From Microbacteriaceae bacterium (GTDB lineage Bacteria > Actinomycetota > Actinomycetes > Actinomycetales > Microbacteriaceae), in NCBI GenBank assembly GCA_024639925.1, contig JAHEGA010000001.1, positions 1-58,334 on the forward strand: a stretch of 58,334 nt of DNA, read 5' to 3'. The notes under the pieces were generated by a model. It saw nothing but the letters and a program-made list of their open reading frames with translations. It was not told the origin of the DNA and made no database searches. The position numbers and the translations under genes were made by a program. This document shows positions 17,826 through 27,029 of this stretch, piece by piece. Position 1 is the first letter of the stretch; every line of letters begins with the position of its first letter.

Positions 17826-18881
17826 ATGCCCTCGACCTTTTCCTGGCCCGCAACTCTGACATCGGTGATTTCCGGTTACGACCTCACCGTGAGCGAGGCC
17901 AGTGAAGCGATGCGCCAAGTGATGGGCGGCACGACAACGGAGTCGCAACTCGCCGCATTTCTCGTGGCGCTCCGGGCAAAAGGCGAGACTGTCGATGAGA
18001 TCGCGGGTTTCCGCGAGGCTGTGCTCGAGAGCGCCGTCCACTTAGACGTTCCTTCGATGGTCCTGGACATCGTTGGGACTGGGGGAGACCCGTTTGGTGC
18101 AGTCGTTAACGTTTCGTCAATCGCCTCGATTGTGGCCGCAGCAGCCGGTGTGCCCGTGGTGAAACACGGCAACAGAGCTGCAAGCTCTGCCTCAGGCGCC
18201 AGCGATGTTCTCAGTGCGCTCGGCGTCAACCTGGACGGGGACCCCGCAGCTGTGGCCCGCGTCTTCGCGGAAGTGGGCCTCACCTTTGTTTTTGCCGCAC
18301 GTTTTCATCCGGGATTCCGCCACGCTGCGACAGCTCGCAAGGAACTGGGCATACCGACGGTGTTCAACATTCTTGGACCGTTGTGCAACCCGGCGCGGCC
18401 TGAGGCATCCGCTGTGGGGGTGAGTGATGCCAGCCGTCTCGCCGACGTCGCAGGCGTCTTCCAGACCCGTGGTGCAACAGCGTTGGTATACCGGGGAGCA
18501 GACGGGATCGACAAAATGACCACGACTGGCGAGTCGGTGGTTCTGGAGGTTTCGTCCGGTCAGATCACGGAACACACCGTCAATTCGCGCGACCTCGGTC
18601 TCGCCGCAGCGCAAACCAGCGATTTGTTGGGCGAAAGTCCACAACACAACGCCGAACTGGCCCGTGGGGTGCTGGCTGGTCATGCAGGACCCGTGCGAGA
18701 CATTGTTGTCCTGAATGCTGCAGCAGGAATGGTCGCGTTTTCCCTGGCGCAAGACCCGACAGAGGCATCACGGTCGATACATGAGCGACTGATAGAGAAA
18801 ATCGCGACTGCCCAGGAGGCTATTGACTCAGGTGCTGCTGCGGCAAAGCTCGATGCGTGGGCCGCCTCAACTCACCGTTGA
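17826..18881 (+). CDS. trpD: Anthranilate phosphoribosyltransferase
   Basis: Joins anthranilate to phosphoribosyl pyrophosphate in tryptophan synthesis; 351 residues. The family signature DIVGTGGDPFG (PRPP loop), NVSSIASIVAAAAGV, KHGNRAASSASGASDVL and the FHPGFRH and FNILGPLCNPA segments are all present. ATG 17826 (MPSTFSWP) is chosen from several nearby starts by the hexamer spacing. It stands alone without other trp genes; its position next to ctaE is conserved in many actinobacteria. An inverted repeat follows the stop. Confidence 0.94.
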   Translation: MPSTFSWPATLTSVISGYDLTVSEASEAMRQVMGGTTTESQLAAFLVALRAKGETVDEIAGFREAVLESAVHLDVPSMVLDIVGTGGDPFGAVVNVSSIASIVAAAAGVPVVKHGNRAASSASGASDVLSALGVNLDGDPAAVARVFAEVGLTFVFAARFHPGFRHAATARKELGIPTVFNILGPLCNPARPEASAVGVSDASRLADVAGVFQTRGATALVYRGADGIDKMTTTGESVVLEVSSGQITEHTVNSRDLGLAAAQTSDLLGESPQHNAELARGVLAGHAGPVRDIVVLNAAAGMVAFSLAQDPTEASRSIHERLIEKIATAQEAIDSGAAAAKLDAWAASTHR

Positions 18882-18918
18882 GCCCATACGACAGGCTTCG
18901 GGTGGGGAAGCGGGCTCA
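18879..18918 (+). terminator. Hairpin after trpD
   Basis: TGAGCCC (18879-18885), overlapping the trpD stop, pairs with GGGCTCA (18912-18918); a shorter CTTC/GAAG pairing can form inside. No T run. Candidate terminator between trpD and the convergent Nudix gene. Confidence 0.45.
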
Positions 18919-18954
18919 CGAACAGCAAACTGACATAATATAGATTATCGGATA

Positions 18955-19413
18955 CTACAGAAACCGCAGGCACTCCCGAATCAGGGTTGGCAGGTGCAGT
19001 GGTTCATACGGCTCTGATCCGCTTTCCACATCCTCTGCGGTGAACCAGTTCCAGCCGGTCACATCAATGTGTTCCTCAGCGGTCCAGTACGTCGATACCG
19101 GGGTGAAACGCTCGGTGCGAGCAAAGAAATATTCCGCGTATCCGCGATTGTGATCGGCTTCATCCCAGGCGACCGGAAATTCGTAGGTCCAGACGGGCTC
19201 GGGCTGGATAGAAACGCGCTGGCCAGTCTCTTCGAATAGCTCCCGCTGGGCGGCCGCAAAATGGGTTTCACCTGGGTCAACACCACCGCCGGGAGTAATC
19301 CATCGGGAAAACCGCGACGTATCGGGTGCAGCGGTGTTGAAGAGCAAGACTGAGCCGCCAGGCTCCATCACGACGATGCGACTGGTGAGACGCAAGCGGT
19401 CAGCAGCAACCAC
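18955..19413 (-). CDS. Nudix hydrolase
   Basis: A 152-residue Nudix protein that should cleave a nucleoside diphosphate linked to another moiety. The box GGGVDPGETHFAAAQREL then FEETG matches Gx5Ex7REUxEExGU fully. The substrate is not predictable; the WDEADHNRGYAEYFFAR segment suggests the MutT-like subgroup with 8-oxo-dGTP or other nucleotides as possible targets. It follows the SDR gene by 6 nt on the same strand and is probably co-transcribed. Confidence 0.85.
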   Translation of the reverse strand: MVAADRLRLTSRIVVMEPGGSVLLFNTAAPDTSRFSRWITPGGGVDPGETHFAAAQRELFEETGQRVSIQPEPVWTYEFPVAWDEADHNRGYAEYFFARTERFTPVSTYWTAEEHIDVTGWNWFTAEDVESGSEPYEPLHLPTLIRECLRFL

Positions 19414-19419
19414 CGTCGG

Positions 19420-20181
19420 TTACTTCACAAAAGTGGAGGTGTCACCGACGAGTCGAGTGTTGTCATCAGGAATGTCTTCCACGCAGGCCAGTGCTACCTC
19501 GGCCGCAAATTCGTCCACGTTGTAAAGCTTGCCGACCTGTTCCTTGCGCTGGTCGATAACTCCAGGATTCGCACGGTTAAGCAACGTTGCAGTGACGGTG
19601 CCTTCAATCATGTCGCCGGAGACAACCACAAACCCGATACCGCGCTCGCTCATATCCGCGATCATTCCGCGGAGGGCGTCTTCGCCTGCTCGTTTGGAAA
19701 GGGCAACGGGGACGTACTCGTCCATAGTGTCGACTTCGCGGATGAAGTGCGCTTGGTGGCTTGTAACAAAAACCACTCGCGAACCCGGTTCCATCATCGG
19801 CATCACACTGGTCAGCATCCCCACCTGGGCGTCGCGGTTAAGTTTCATCGCGTAGTCCTCGCCCATGTCCGCCTCCATGCCTCCTGAGGCATTCAACACG
19901 AGGATGTCGAGGCCGCCCCACTCGTCACGAATGGCGGTGACCATTCGAGCCACACCCAACGGGTCGGTGAGGTCTGCCCCAAGCGCCATGGCCTTGCGGC
20001 CGTTGGCTTCTAGCTGGGCAACAAGCTTCTCCGCTCGCTGTGCTTTGTTGCGGTAGTTGATAACCACATCTGCTCCTGCGCCCGAAAGGTATTCAGCAGT
20101 CTTTGCGCCAATCCCGCGGGATGAGCCGGTGATGAGGATGCGGGCGCCGGTCAGTTGGTCGGAGCTGAGTGGTGACGTCAT
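19420..20181 (-). CDS. SDR family protein lacking the catalytic tyrosine
   Basis: A 253-residue short-chain dehydrogenase/reductase. The nucleotide-binding motif TGSSRGIG (residues 18-25) and NASGG (97-101, variant of NAAG) are intact, and Ser141 lies at the usual serine position. At the YxxxK position the sequence reads VALSK (Val159-Lys163): the tyrosine is replaced by valine, and the nearest Tyr156 is seven residues from the lysine. I recall similar actinobacterial homologues with the same change, so it is probably not a local mutation. A non-standard reaction or a binding role is possible. Predicted leaderless. Confidence 0.8.
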   Translation of the reverse strand: MTSPLSSDQLTGARILITGSSRGIGAKTAEYLSGAGADVVINYRNKAQRAEKLVAQLEANGRKAMALGADLTDPLGVARMVTAIRDEWGGLDILVLNASGGMEADMGEDYAMKLNRDAQVGMLTSVMPMMEPGSRVVFVTSHQAHFIREVDTMDEYVPVALSKRAGEDALRGMIADMSERGIGFVVVSGDMIEGTVTATLLNRANPGVIDQRKEQVGKLYNVDEFAAEVALACVEDIPDDNTRLVGDTSTFVK

Positions 20182-20193
20182 CCGAAAAGACTA
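20182..20193 (-). promoter_or_regulatory. Leaderless promoter of the SDR-Nudix pair
   Basis: Minus-strand TAGTCT (20193-20188) with 6 nt to ATG 20181. Confidence 0.45.
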
Positions 20194-20217
20194 CCGAGAA
20201 CCATCGGAGGGGCTGTT

Positions 20218-20223
20218 TATACT
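20218..20223 (+). promoter_or_regulatory. Probable -10 box of the glycerophosphodiesterase gene
   Basis: TATACT, five of six matches to TATAAT, 26 nt before GTG 20250. The leader contains AAGGGG at 20239-20244. Confidence 0.4.
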
Positions 20224-20249
20224 TGCCGAATCAACCAAAAGGGGTGAGT

Positions 20250-20999
20250 GTGGCATTTTTGGAGGGTTCTCCCCCACGGGTCATTGCTCACCGAGGTTTA
20301 GCGCTTGAGGCTGCAGAGAATACTGTGGCGGCCTTTCAGGCAGCCCTGGATGCCGGTGCCGACATTCTGGAAACTGATGTTCATCTGAGTAAAGACGGAC
20401 AGGTGATTGTCGCTCACGACGCCGACCTCGCCCGAGTGGCAGCGCGAGAAGGTTTCGTCTCTGACCTGACTGCTGCGGAACTGGCGGGTCTGGACTTGGG
20501 CTTTGGGCAGGGTTTCCCGACCTTGGGTGAGGCCCTAGAGCGCTTTCCTGAGGCTCGCTTCAATATTGATTTGAAAACGCCTGCGGTGGTGGACGCCTTT
20601 GTCGATACCGTCCGCACCACCGGCTCTGAGAGCCGGGTACTTGTCGCTTCGTTTGATGAAACCAGCCGCGCTAGCGCCGTGGCGAGACTCGGTCACGTTG
20701 CCTCCAGCGCGACAAGTTCGCATGTTGTTGCCGGCCGGCTGATTAGCGCCTTTGGCCTCCCGCTGGGCTTGTGGAAGGTTCCGCCGGGCATCGTGGCATT
20801 GCAAGTGCCTCCTACCTACCGAGGCCTTGCCCTCGTGACGCCCCAACTCGTGGGACTCGCTAAACGCAAAGGACTCGAAGTCCACGTGTGGACCATCAAC
20901 GAGCCTCAGAGCATGGAGCGCTTGTGGAAAATGGGCGTGAGCGGGATTGTGACAGATCGCGCAGATCTTGCCGTGCACGTCCGGGATCAGCTGGCTTAG
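20250..20999 (+). CDS. Glycerophosphodiester phosphodiesterase family protein
   Basis: A 249-residue GDPD-family enzyme expected to hydrolyse glycerophosphodiesters to glycerol 3-phosphate and an alcohol. The catalytic pair and metal site are visible: IAHRG, then ENTVAAF and ETDVHLSKDG, then the second histidine in VIVAHD. The C-terminal HVWTINEPQSMERLWKMGV and GIVTDRAD are typical. No signal peptide, so cytoplasmic. GTG 20250 is preferred because AAGGGG stands 5 nt upstream; GTG 20244 is an alternative. Its stop overlaps that of lnt by 4 nt. Confidence 0.88.
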   Translation: MAFLEGSPPRVIAHRGLALEAAENTVAAFQAALDAGADILETDVHLSKDGQVIVAHDADLARVAAREGFVSDLTAAELAGLDLGFGQGFPTLGEALERFPEARFNIDLKTPAVVDAFVDTVRTTGSESRVLVASFDETSRASAVARLGHVASSATSSHVVAGRLISAFGLPLGLWKVPPGIVALQVPPTYRGLALVTPQLVGLAKRKGLEVHVWTINEPQSMERLWKMGVSGIVTDRADLAVHVRDQLA

Positions 21000-22579
21000 G
21001 GCCTCGTTGCGGCTTCTTTGCGGCGAACTCGACCTCGGTGGGACGCCATCGCAATACCCAGTCCGGCTAGCGTCAGGCCGATCACAAAGGTTTCCACACT
21101 GCGACCCAGCGCGGTGGCGGGTGTCAGTGTGGTGGACAACGGCACATCCTGAATCATGTAGCCCTCGGTGTACACGGGGAGCCGATCGAGAGTCTTTCCG
21201 TAGGGGTCCATGATGGCGCTCGTGCCGACGGTGGAGACATTCACTACGCTGCGACCAGTCTCAATGGCTCGCAGGCGAGCTATGGCGAGCTGTTGAACGC
21301 TTTGGTCGGTCCTGCCGAAGTCGGCATTGTTGGTAGGGGCAAAGATGATGTCTGCCCCCTCCCCCATGATCGACCAGAGGATTTCATCATCCACAATGTC
21401 GAAGCAAATGGCGATACCCGCAAGAGCACCCTCTAGCGCGAACACCGTGTCTCGCTGCCCAAAGGAATAGTCCCGGGGAATCATCGAGAACAACGCGGGC
21501 GCCAACGGGTAGAAGAAGTCCCTTTCGGGCAGGTACTCAGCAAAGGGGACCGGGTGAATTTTGTCGTACTGGTCTCGGGCGATTCCTCGCTCAAGCTCGT
21601 CATCCCACTCCCACAGCAGCATGCTGTTGTAGGAGTCATCACCATCTTTGGTGATCGCTCCTACCACGAGGGGTGCGTTGAGCTCCCGAGAGACTTCGGA
21701 CACCACAGCGGCTGCTCCGGGGTAACGGAGGGGGTCAATATCGGAGGCATTTTCTGGCCAGAGAATGACATCCACGTCTTCGTCATACAGCTCACGCGTC
21801 ACCTGGTAGTGATCACTCAGGTTGTCTCCCCGATCATAGTCCGCGTAAAGACCAGCGTCAGCATTTCCTTGGACACCCAGAACGCGGAGGGACCCTGATT
21901 CTTGGATGGGCCACGCCGGCCACACGAGCAAGGCTACGAGACCAGCTGCACTCACCGTGAGAGCAGCATCAGCGCTCATTCGCCGCTCCGTGAAAGCGGC
22001 AATGACTCCGGCCACAAACCAGATCAGCAGGAAGCTGAAACCACTTGTTCCGACCCACGCAATCAAGGGAGCCAGCGGGCTTTCCGATTGACTCTGGGCG
22101 ATTCGCGCCCAGGCAAAACCACCCCACGGGTAGACGCTGCTGATCGCCTCACGGGTGACCCAGGCCCCGGCGATAAGAGCCGGAACCACCACCAATCTGC
22201 CGGACAACGACGTCCATTGTGCTGAAGAGTAGCGCCACACGAGCGAAATGAGCCCTAACCCCAGGGAGAAGAAAAACACCTGGGCGAGAACCAAGGCAAC
22301 CCAGGGAATGAGGCCCAAGTAGACCGTGAGCCACCAGATGTGAATTCCATAGAAAGAGAAACTTCCCAGCGCTCCCACCAGAAGCGCCTGCGGGAAGCTC
22401 ACCCCCCTGACCGACAGAATCATCAGACCGGCTCCGACTAGCGCGAGAGGCCACCAATCCCGATCCGGAAACCCGAGATCCATCACCCACCCGGCGAATA
22501 CCGCCAGAGGCAGAGCCACGCGCAGCGGCACCCTAAAGCGGATGCCCCGATGAGAGGGAAGGGCGAAAAGTGGAATCAT
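20996..22579 (-). CDS. lnt: Apolipoprotein N-acyltransferase
   Basis: Adds the third acyl chain to lipoproteins at the outer face of the membrane. The 527-residue protein has about seven N-terminal membrane helices (to residue about 222), a nitrilase-like domain (about 230-490) and a C-terminal helix. The catalytic triad is readable: Glu276 in WPENAS, Lys340 in YDKIHPVPFAEYLP, Cys392 in AICFDI. It lies 5 nt after helY on the same strand. Its presence implies triacylated lipoproteins, which fits CtaC, PotD and the 32.8-kb lipoprotein. Confidence 0.9.
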   Translation of the reverse strand: MIPLFALPSHRGIRFRVPLRVALPLAVFAGWVMDLGFPDRDWWPLALVGAGLMILSVRGVSFPQALLVGALGSFSFYGIHIWWLTVYLGLIPWVALVLAQVFFFSLGLGLISLVWRYSSAQWTSLSGRLVVVPALIAGAWVTREAISSVYPWGGFAWARIAQSQSESPLAPLIAWVGTSGFSFLLIWFVAGVIAAFTERRMSADAALTVSAAGLVALLVWPAWPIQESGSLRVLGVQGNADAGLYADYDRGDNLSDHYQVTRELYDEDVDVILWPENASDIDPLRYPGAAAVVSEVSRELNAPLVVGAITKDGDDSYNSMLLWEWDDELERGIARDQYDKIHPVPFAEYLPERDFFYPLAPALFSMIPRDYSFGQRDTVFALEGALAGIAICFDIVDDEILWSIMGEGADIIFAPTNNADFGRTDQSVQQLAIARLRAIETGRSVVNVSTVGTSAIMDPYGKTLDRLPVYTEGYMIQDVPLSTTLTPATALGRSVETFVIGLTLAGLGIAMASHRGRVRRKEAATRP

Positions 22580-22584
22580 GGGCC

Positions 22585-24999
22585 TTAGGCCACACTGCTC
22601 ATCGCGACGACGCCCCGAAATACTCGGGCTCGCGCATCGAGGGCGACCTCGTGGATGGGTCCCACCCCGACCGTAATGATTTGGTCAAGAACGTCGATGA
22701 TTTGCTTGCACCAGCGAACGAAGTCCCCGGCCTGCACATCGTGGCCGTCCAGTACTGACTCCAATCGTCGCCCAGAAGCCCAGCGATACACCGCGAGCGA
22801 CAGGTGTGCGGCAAGGTCGCTGGAGCCCGCCACGTGGTGGTCTGCTTCAATGCGTCGGAGCTTTTCGTGCAGGACTATCGTCGCCCTCAATGCGTGCGGA
22901 AATTCACCCGTGGGCATGTCGTGGGGGTGAAGGGGCGCGTCATCGCGGCGCGGTTCGTACACAATTGCCGCAACTATCGCAGCGAGAGAAGGTGCATCGA
23001 GGTCATTCCACACCTGTCGGCGCAGACACTCGGCCACAAGCAGGTCGCGCTCGCCGTAAATCCGGCGCAGTGTTTCGCCGTGAACCGTGGGTTCGACCTC
23101 GTCGCCTTCGCCACGAAGATAACCGGCGTCATGAAGGACGGCCATGACTCGCTCGAAGACGGCGGGTATGGCACCGGTGCGTTTCCGGATTTGGCGCCTG
23201 ATCTTGTCGGTGTCGAGCTCCAGTTTCCACCAGCGGTTGGCCCACCGCGCGTGGGATTCTCGATCTTCGCAGCGGTGGCAGGGGTGGGTCTTCATCACGG
23301 TGCGCAACTGGTCGAGATCCTCGCGTTGGCTCTCCTGGGAGCGTCGGCCTCGCCCGCGTTGCCCGCCTTCTCGTTCTTTGTCGCTGAGCTCGCGACGAAG
23401 GGCCGCGTACTCGGCAAAGTCCCCCAGGTGACACTCGAAGGCTTTCTGATAACCCTCCAGCGACTCTTCGTTCTTGCGCACGCTTCGGGCGAGTTCAACC
23501 ACGTGGCGATCGGCTTGGAATTGGGCGAACGAGGATTCCAGGATGCTGCGGGTGCGCTCCACCCCGAACATGGCGATCAGATTCACGGCCATGTTGTAGG
23601 TGGGAGAGAAGCTTGATTTGAGTGGGTAGGAACGCCGGGAGGCAAGCGCAGCAACGGCTTCGGGAATAATCCCTGGCTGCCAAATGACGACTGAGTGGCC
23701 TTCGTGGTCAATGCCACGACGCCCCGCGCGCCCCGTCAGCTGGGTGTATTCCCCAGCAGTTATCGGCACCCGGGACTCCCCGTTGAACTTGTCGAGTTTC
23801 TCCAAGACGACTGTGCGCGCCGGCATGTTGATTCCCAGAGCTAGCGTCTCGGTCGCAAACACCACTTTGAGAAGTTTGCGTCGAAACAGCTCTTCGACAA
23901 CTTCCTTGAACATTGGCAGCATGCCGGCGTGGTGCGCAGCGACACCGCGCAAGAGCCCATCCACCCATTCGTGGTACCCGAGGACGGCTCGGTCGTCATC
24001 GTCCAGTCGATCGCAGCGCTCTTCCACAAGATCGAGGATGTCGTCACGCTCGTGCTCCTCGGTCAGGGTGACCCCCCTCCGGAGCACCTGATCAACGGCT
24101 TGGTCACAGCCTTTTCGGGAAAAGATAAAGAAAATGGCGGGCAAAAGGTCTTCGTCGTCGAGTTGCTCGACGACATCGGAACGGTAGACCTTGTGGCGTT
24201 TGTCCTCGTAGCGTTGGTAGCGTGGCGCACCCCTGCCCCGGCTCCGGTGCCCGCTCCCCCGGCCCAGCATCTGAGCTGTCTGGACTACCTCGGGATTGAC
24301 CGGAGTGTCATCATCGGCGGAAGCAAACAGTGGCAAAAACTTGTGGGAGAACATCATGTGCTGGTGAAGCGGTACCGGGCGCTCTTCGCTGACAATGACG
24401 TCGGTGTGCCCCCGCACAGTGTGCAGCCAGTCACCAAACTCTTCGGCGTTGGACACCGTGGCGCTCAGCGAGATTACCTGAACCGTGGAGGGCAAATGAA
24501 TGATGACTTCTTCCCACACCGCGCCGCGGAAACGGTCAGCGAGGTAGTGCACCTCGTCCATCACCACATAGCTGAGGTTGTCCAGTAGCTCGCTCCCGGC
24601 ATAGAGCATGTTTCGCAGCACCTCGGTGGTCATAATGACCACCTGCGCACGCGCATTAATACTGGTGTCACCCGTAAGAAGCCCGACTCGGTCTGCTCCG
24701 TAGGTGTCGACCAATTCTTGGAACTTCTGGTTGGACAGAGCCTTCATCGGCGTGGTGTAAAACACTTTGACATCGGGCTGCGCCATAGCGACATGGATGG
24801 CAAATTCGGCAACGATCGTCTTGCCCGCGCCGGTCGGCGCGGCGACCAACACTCCCCTGCCCGCCTCTACCGATTCGCAGGCCTGAATTTGGAAGGGGTC
24901 AAGGTCAAAAGCTTGAATCTCTCGAAACCGGGTAAGAAGGGGGTTCTTGGTTCGGGATTGAGCGATCTGATATCTCTCGGCCGGCGAAACGTCGGTCAT
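22585..24999 (-). CDS. helY: DEAD/DEAH-box RNA helicase, Ski2/Mtr4-like (HelY)
   Basis: An 804-residue superfamily 2 helicase of the Ski2-like group, probably acting on RNA. Motifs in order: Walker A APTGAGKT (residues 54-61), TTPMKALSNQK (81-92), DEVH (148-151), SATVSNAEEF, and the helicase motif VI TGRAGRRGID. A C-terminal DSHCT-type region follows. ATG 24999 (MTDVSPAER) overlaps the tatC stop by 4 nt, whereas the longer frame from 25194 runs deep into tatC. The tatA-tatC-helY order after pafBC is conserved in actinobacteria. Confidence 0.92.
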   Translation of the reverse strand: MTDVSPAERYQIAQSRTKNPLLTRFREIQAFDLDPFQIQACESVEAGRGVLVAAPTGAGKTIVAEFAIHVAMAQPDVKVFYTTPMKALSNQKFQELVDTYGADRVGLLTGDTSINARAQVVIMTTEVLRNMLYAGSELLDNLSYVVMDEVHYLADRFRGAVWEEVIIHLPSTVQVISLSATVSNAEEFGDWLHTVRGHTDVIVSEERPVPLHQHMMFSHKFLPLFASADDDTPVNPEVVQTAQMLGRGSGHRSRGRGAPRYQRYEDKRHKVYRSDVVEQLDDEDLLPAIFFIFSRKGCDQAVDQVLRRGVTLTEEHERDDILDLVEERCDRLDDDDRAVLGYHEWVDGLLRGVAAHHAGMLPMFKEVVEELFRRKLLKVVFATETLALGINMPARTVVLEKLDKFNGESRVPITAGEYTQLTGRAGRRGIDHEGHSVVIWQPGIIPEAVAALASRRSYPLKSSFSPTYNMAVNLIAMFGVERTRSILESSFAQFQADRHVVELARSVRKNEESLEGYQKAFECHLGDFAEYAALRRELSDKEREGGQRGRGRRSQESQREDLDQLRTVMKTHPCHRCEDRESHARWANRWWKLELDTDKIRRQIRKRTGAIPAVFERVMAVLHDAGYLRGEGDEVEPTVHGETLRRIYGERDLLVAECLRRQVWNDLDAPSLAAIVAAIVYEPRRDDAPLHPHDMPTGEFPHALRATIVLHEKLRRIEADHHVAGSSDLAAHLSLAVYRWASGRRLESVLDGHDVQAGDFVRWCKQIIDVLDQIITVGVGPIHEVALDARARVFRGVVAMSSVA

Positions 25000-25793
25000 G
25001 CTGCTGCCGCGGGATTCTCTGACGCCCACACCCGGGCTTTTGCCGCAATGCGCCTGTCGTGGAGCCAGGCGATACCGGCGGCCACAAAATAGAGCGCCAC
25101 CATGGGGACGGCAAGAATGATCATGGAGACAACATCTGCCGCTGGTGTCGCCAACGCGGTGAACAGCGCAATGATCACAATCGCCCACCGCCAACCCGTG
25201 ATGATGGTTTTTGCGCTCAACACCCCAATGAAGTTCAGCAACACCAGGAACACCGGAAGGACAAACCCGACCCCGATTGCGAGCACAAATTTCAGCGAGA
25301 AATCAAGATAGACCTTGGCGGTGAGTAGCGTGGCGCTGTCTTCGGGGGCAAAACTGGTGAGAAGGGTGACGACGTTGGGCATAATCCACCAGCCCATCGC
25401 GACCCCAGCAAAAAATAGCGGGATGGAAGCTGTCAGGAAGCCCAGGGCGTAACGCTTTTCCTGGCGCAGCAGAGCGGGAACGAAAAAGGCCCACACCTGG
25501 TAGAGCCACACAGGAGCGGACATGACGATTCCGAGTACCAGCGCGATCGCGATTTTTGTGTCAAACGCCTCGGTTACCGAGGTGTAGTTGATCTCTGCGT
25601 TGCGATTTCGTTCCTGGGCGATCTCGAGAACCGGGTCGCTCAGCTCGGCCCACACGACATCGGCAAGAAACCAGCCCGCAACAGCAGCCACCAGGATCGA
25701 GATTCCGATGACGCCGAGGCGTCGGCGAAGCTCGACAAGATGCTGGCCGAGGGACATTCGCCCCTCTGGCGAGCGGTGGCGACGCTCAGCCAC
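24996..25793 (-). CDS. tatC: Sec-independent protein translocase TatC
   Basis: The receptor and core membrane subunit of the twin-arginine export pathway; 265 residues with six hydrophobic helices. The N-terminal MSLGQHLVELRRRLGV segment is the conserved cytoplasmic signal-binding region, and FFVPALLRQEKRYALGF is typical. GTG start at 25793, 2 nt after the tatA stop. Rieske proteins such as QcrA are typical Tat substrates. No tatB is seen here. Confidence 0.95.
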   Translation of the reverse strand: MAERRHRSPEGRMSLGQHLVELRRRLGVIGISILVAAVAGWFLADVVWAELSDPVLEIAQERNRNAEINYTSVTEAFDTKIAIALVLGIVMSAPVWLYQVWAFFVPALLRQEKRYALGFLTASIPLFFAGVAMGWWIMPNVVTLLTSFAPEDSATLLTAKVYLDFSLKFVLAIGVGFVLPVFLVLLNFIGVLSAKTIITGWRWAIVIIALFTALATPAADVVSMIILAVPMVALYFVAAGIAWLHDRRIAAKARVWASENPAAAA

Positions 25794-25795
25794 GA

Positions 25796-25999
25796 CTACT
25801 TCTTAGGAGATTCAGAACCTTCGGAGTTTGCGGGACTGTCCGACTCCCCTGAATCAGTTCCGGGACGCACTTCACTCTTGAAGATTTTGAGCGACTGCCC
25901 GAGGCTCTTTGCGAGACCCGGCAACTTCGGTGCACCAAACAACAACAAGACAACGACAATGAGGACGAGACCCGTCCAGCCGCCAAGATTTCCCGACAC
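25796..25999 (-). CDS. tatA: Twin-arginine translocase subunit TatA
   Basis: A 67-residue TatA: one N-terminal helix (GLVLIVVVLLLFGAPKLPG, with the FGxxKLP hinge at residues 21-26), an amphipathic helix (to about 43) and a short acidic tail. GTG 25999 is chosen over a longer frame from 26101 because the membrane helix should start near the N-terminus and AAAGGG lies 6 nt upstream. It forms the translocation pore with TatC, the next gene. Confidence 0.9.
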   Translation of the reverse strand: MSGNLGGWTGLVLIVVVLLLFGAPKLPGLAKSLGQSLKIFKSEVRPGTDSGESDSPANSEGSESPKK

Positions 26000-26048
26000 G
26001 GTGTGCCCTTTCGTCGTGGTTTCCCCACTGTACCAGGGGGGTAGCGAT

Positions 26049-27029
26049 TTATTCCTGGTAGGCGGCGAGTGCCGTTTCGGCAAATTTTCGAACCGCGGCA
26101 ATAGCGGATTCTGGGCCGAGCACCTTCACGACCCCGGGGAAGCCTGCGACAAAACGGGTGAGTGATCCGTAGTGCGCAAAGGGCACGTCAAGCGTTACCG
26201 TCGTCGCGCCCGCGGGCGCTTTGAAGCCCCGCGGAAGGTAGTCAGCAATGAGCGGCAGCGCTTCACTGGCGCACTCGAGTGTCACCATGACGTCATTCGC
26301 GCTGGGTTCAAACAGGCTGTGGGCAAACGATGCTTCCGCCCCCTCGTGGCGGTCTTGGGCAATGGGGCCCACGACGACATTGTCCATGTGGTCCACTCGA
26401 AAGGTTCGCAACGCATTCCTGGTGTGGCAGTAAGCCCGGATGTACCAGAGGTGGTCTCTGGATTCGAGACGAAGCGGATCAATCCGCCTCTCCCCCGACT
26501 CACCGCGCTTGTTGTGGTAGGTCATCGTCACCGACATCCCACTGTCTATCGCTTGCGCCAGAGCTTCCAATCGCTTTTCGGCAGCGCTGTTGACCACCCG
26601 AAGCCGGTCGTTAGCGCCCGAGGCGCTTCCGGCGCGAAGCTTCTGCGTCAACTCCTGCACATCTGTGCGCCCCGCATAGGCAGGGTGGACGGCGAGGTAT
26701 TGCAAACCAGCAATGAGTGCCGAGGCTTCTTTCGCCGAAAACTGGGGTTTGTGGTCCAGGGCTACCGTGTTCCAGAAAGTAATTCGTCGCTCTGATTCGA
26801 AGAGATCCCAATCGATGTCAAACAAATCCAGATGCGAGTAGGCGCGACTATCTCCCGGCACCCCCGCACAGGCGATCAGTTCCACGGCGCGAACGATATC
26901 GGTGTCCGTACGGTGAAAATGTGCCGCTGCTTCCTCAACAGAAACCTCCTGTCGATCGAGCACATAGGGAACCAGCGAAAGCAACAGCATCAAGTTGTCA
27001 CTGGCGGGGGTGAGACCTTTAGCCGCCAT
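26049..27029 (-). CDS. pafC: WYL-domain transcriptional regulator PafC
   Basis: A 326-residue HTH plus WYL regulator. With PafB it forms the PafBC activator, the LexA-independent DNA-damage regulator of actinobacteria. An N-terminal winged-helix region (about residues 1-90) is followed by the WYL domain, here GERRIDPLRLESRDHLWYIRAYC around residues 176-198, and a C-terminal domain. It overlaps pafB by 11 nt, so the two are translationally coupled, as expected for partners. Confidence 0.9.
   Translation of the reverse strand: MAAKGLTPASDNLMLLLSLVPYVLDRQEVSVEEAAAHFHRTDTDIVRAVELIACAGVPGDSRAYSHLDLFDIDWDLFESERRITFWNTVALDHKPQFSAKEASALIAGLQYLAVHPAYAGRTDVQELTQKLRAGSASGANDRLRVVNSAAEKRLEALAQAIDSGMSVTMTYHNKRGESGERRIDPLRLESRDHLWYIRAYCHTRNALRTFRVDHMDNVVVGPIAQDRHEGAEASFAHSLFEPSANDVMVTLECASEALPLIADYLPRGFKAPAGATTVTLDVPFAHYGSLTRFVAGFPGVVKVLGPESAIAAVRKFAETALAAYQE

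Noticed and set aside
22804..24588. Several long plus-strand frames opposite helY
   Set aside because: The minus strand has all helicase motifs. The plus frames have no ribosome binding site or recognisable domain.
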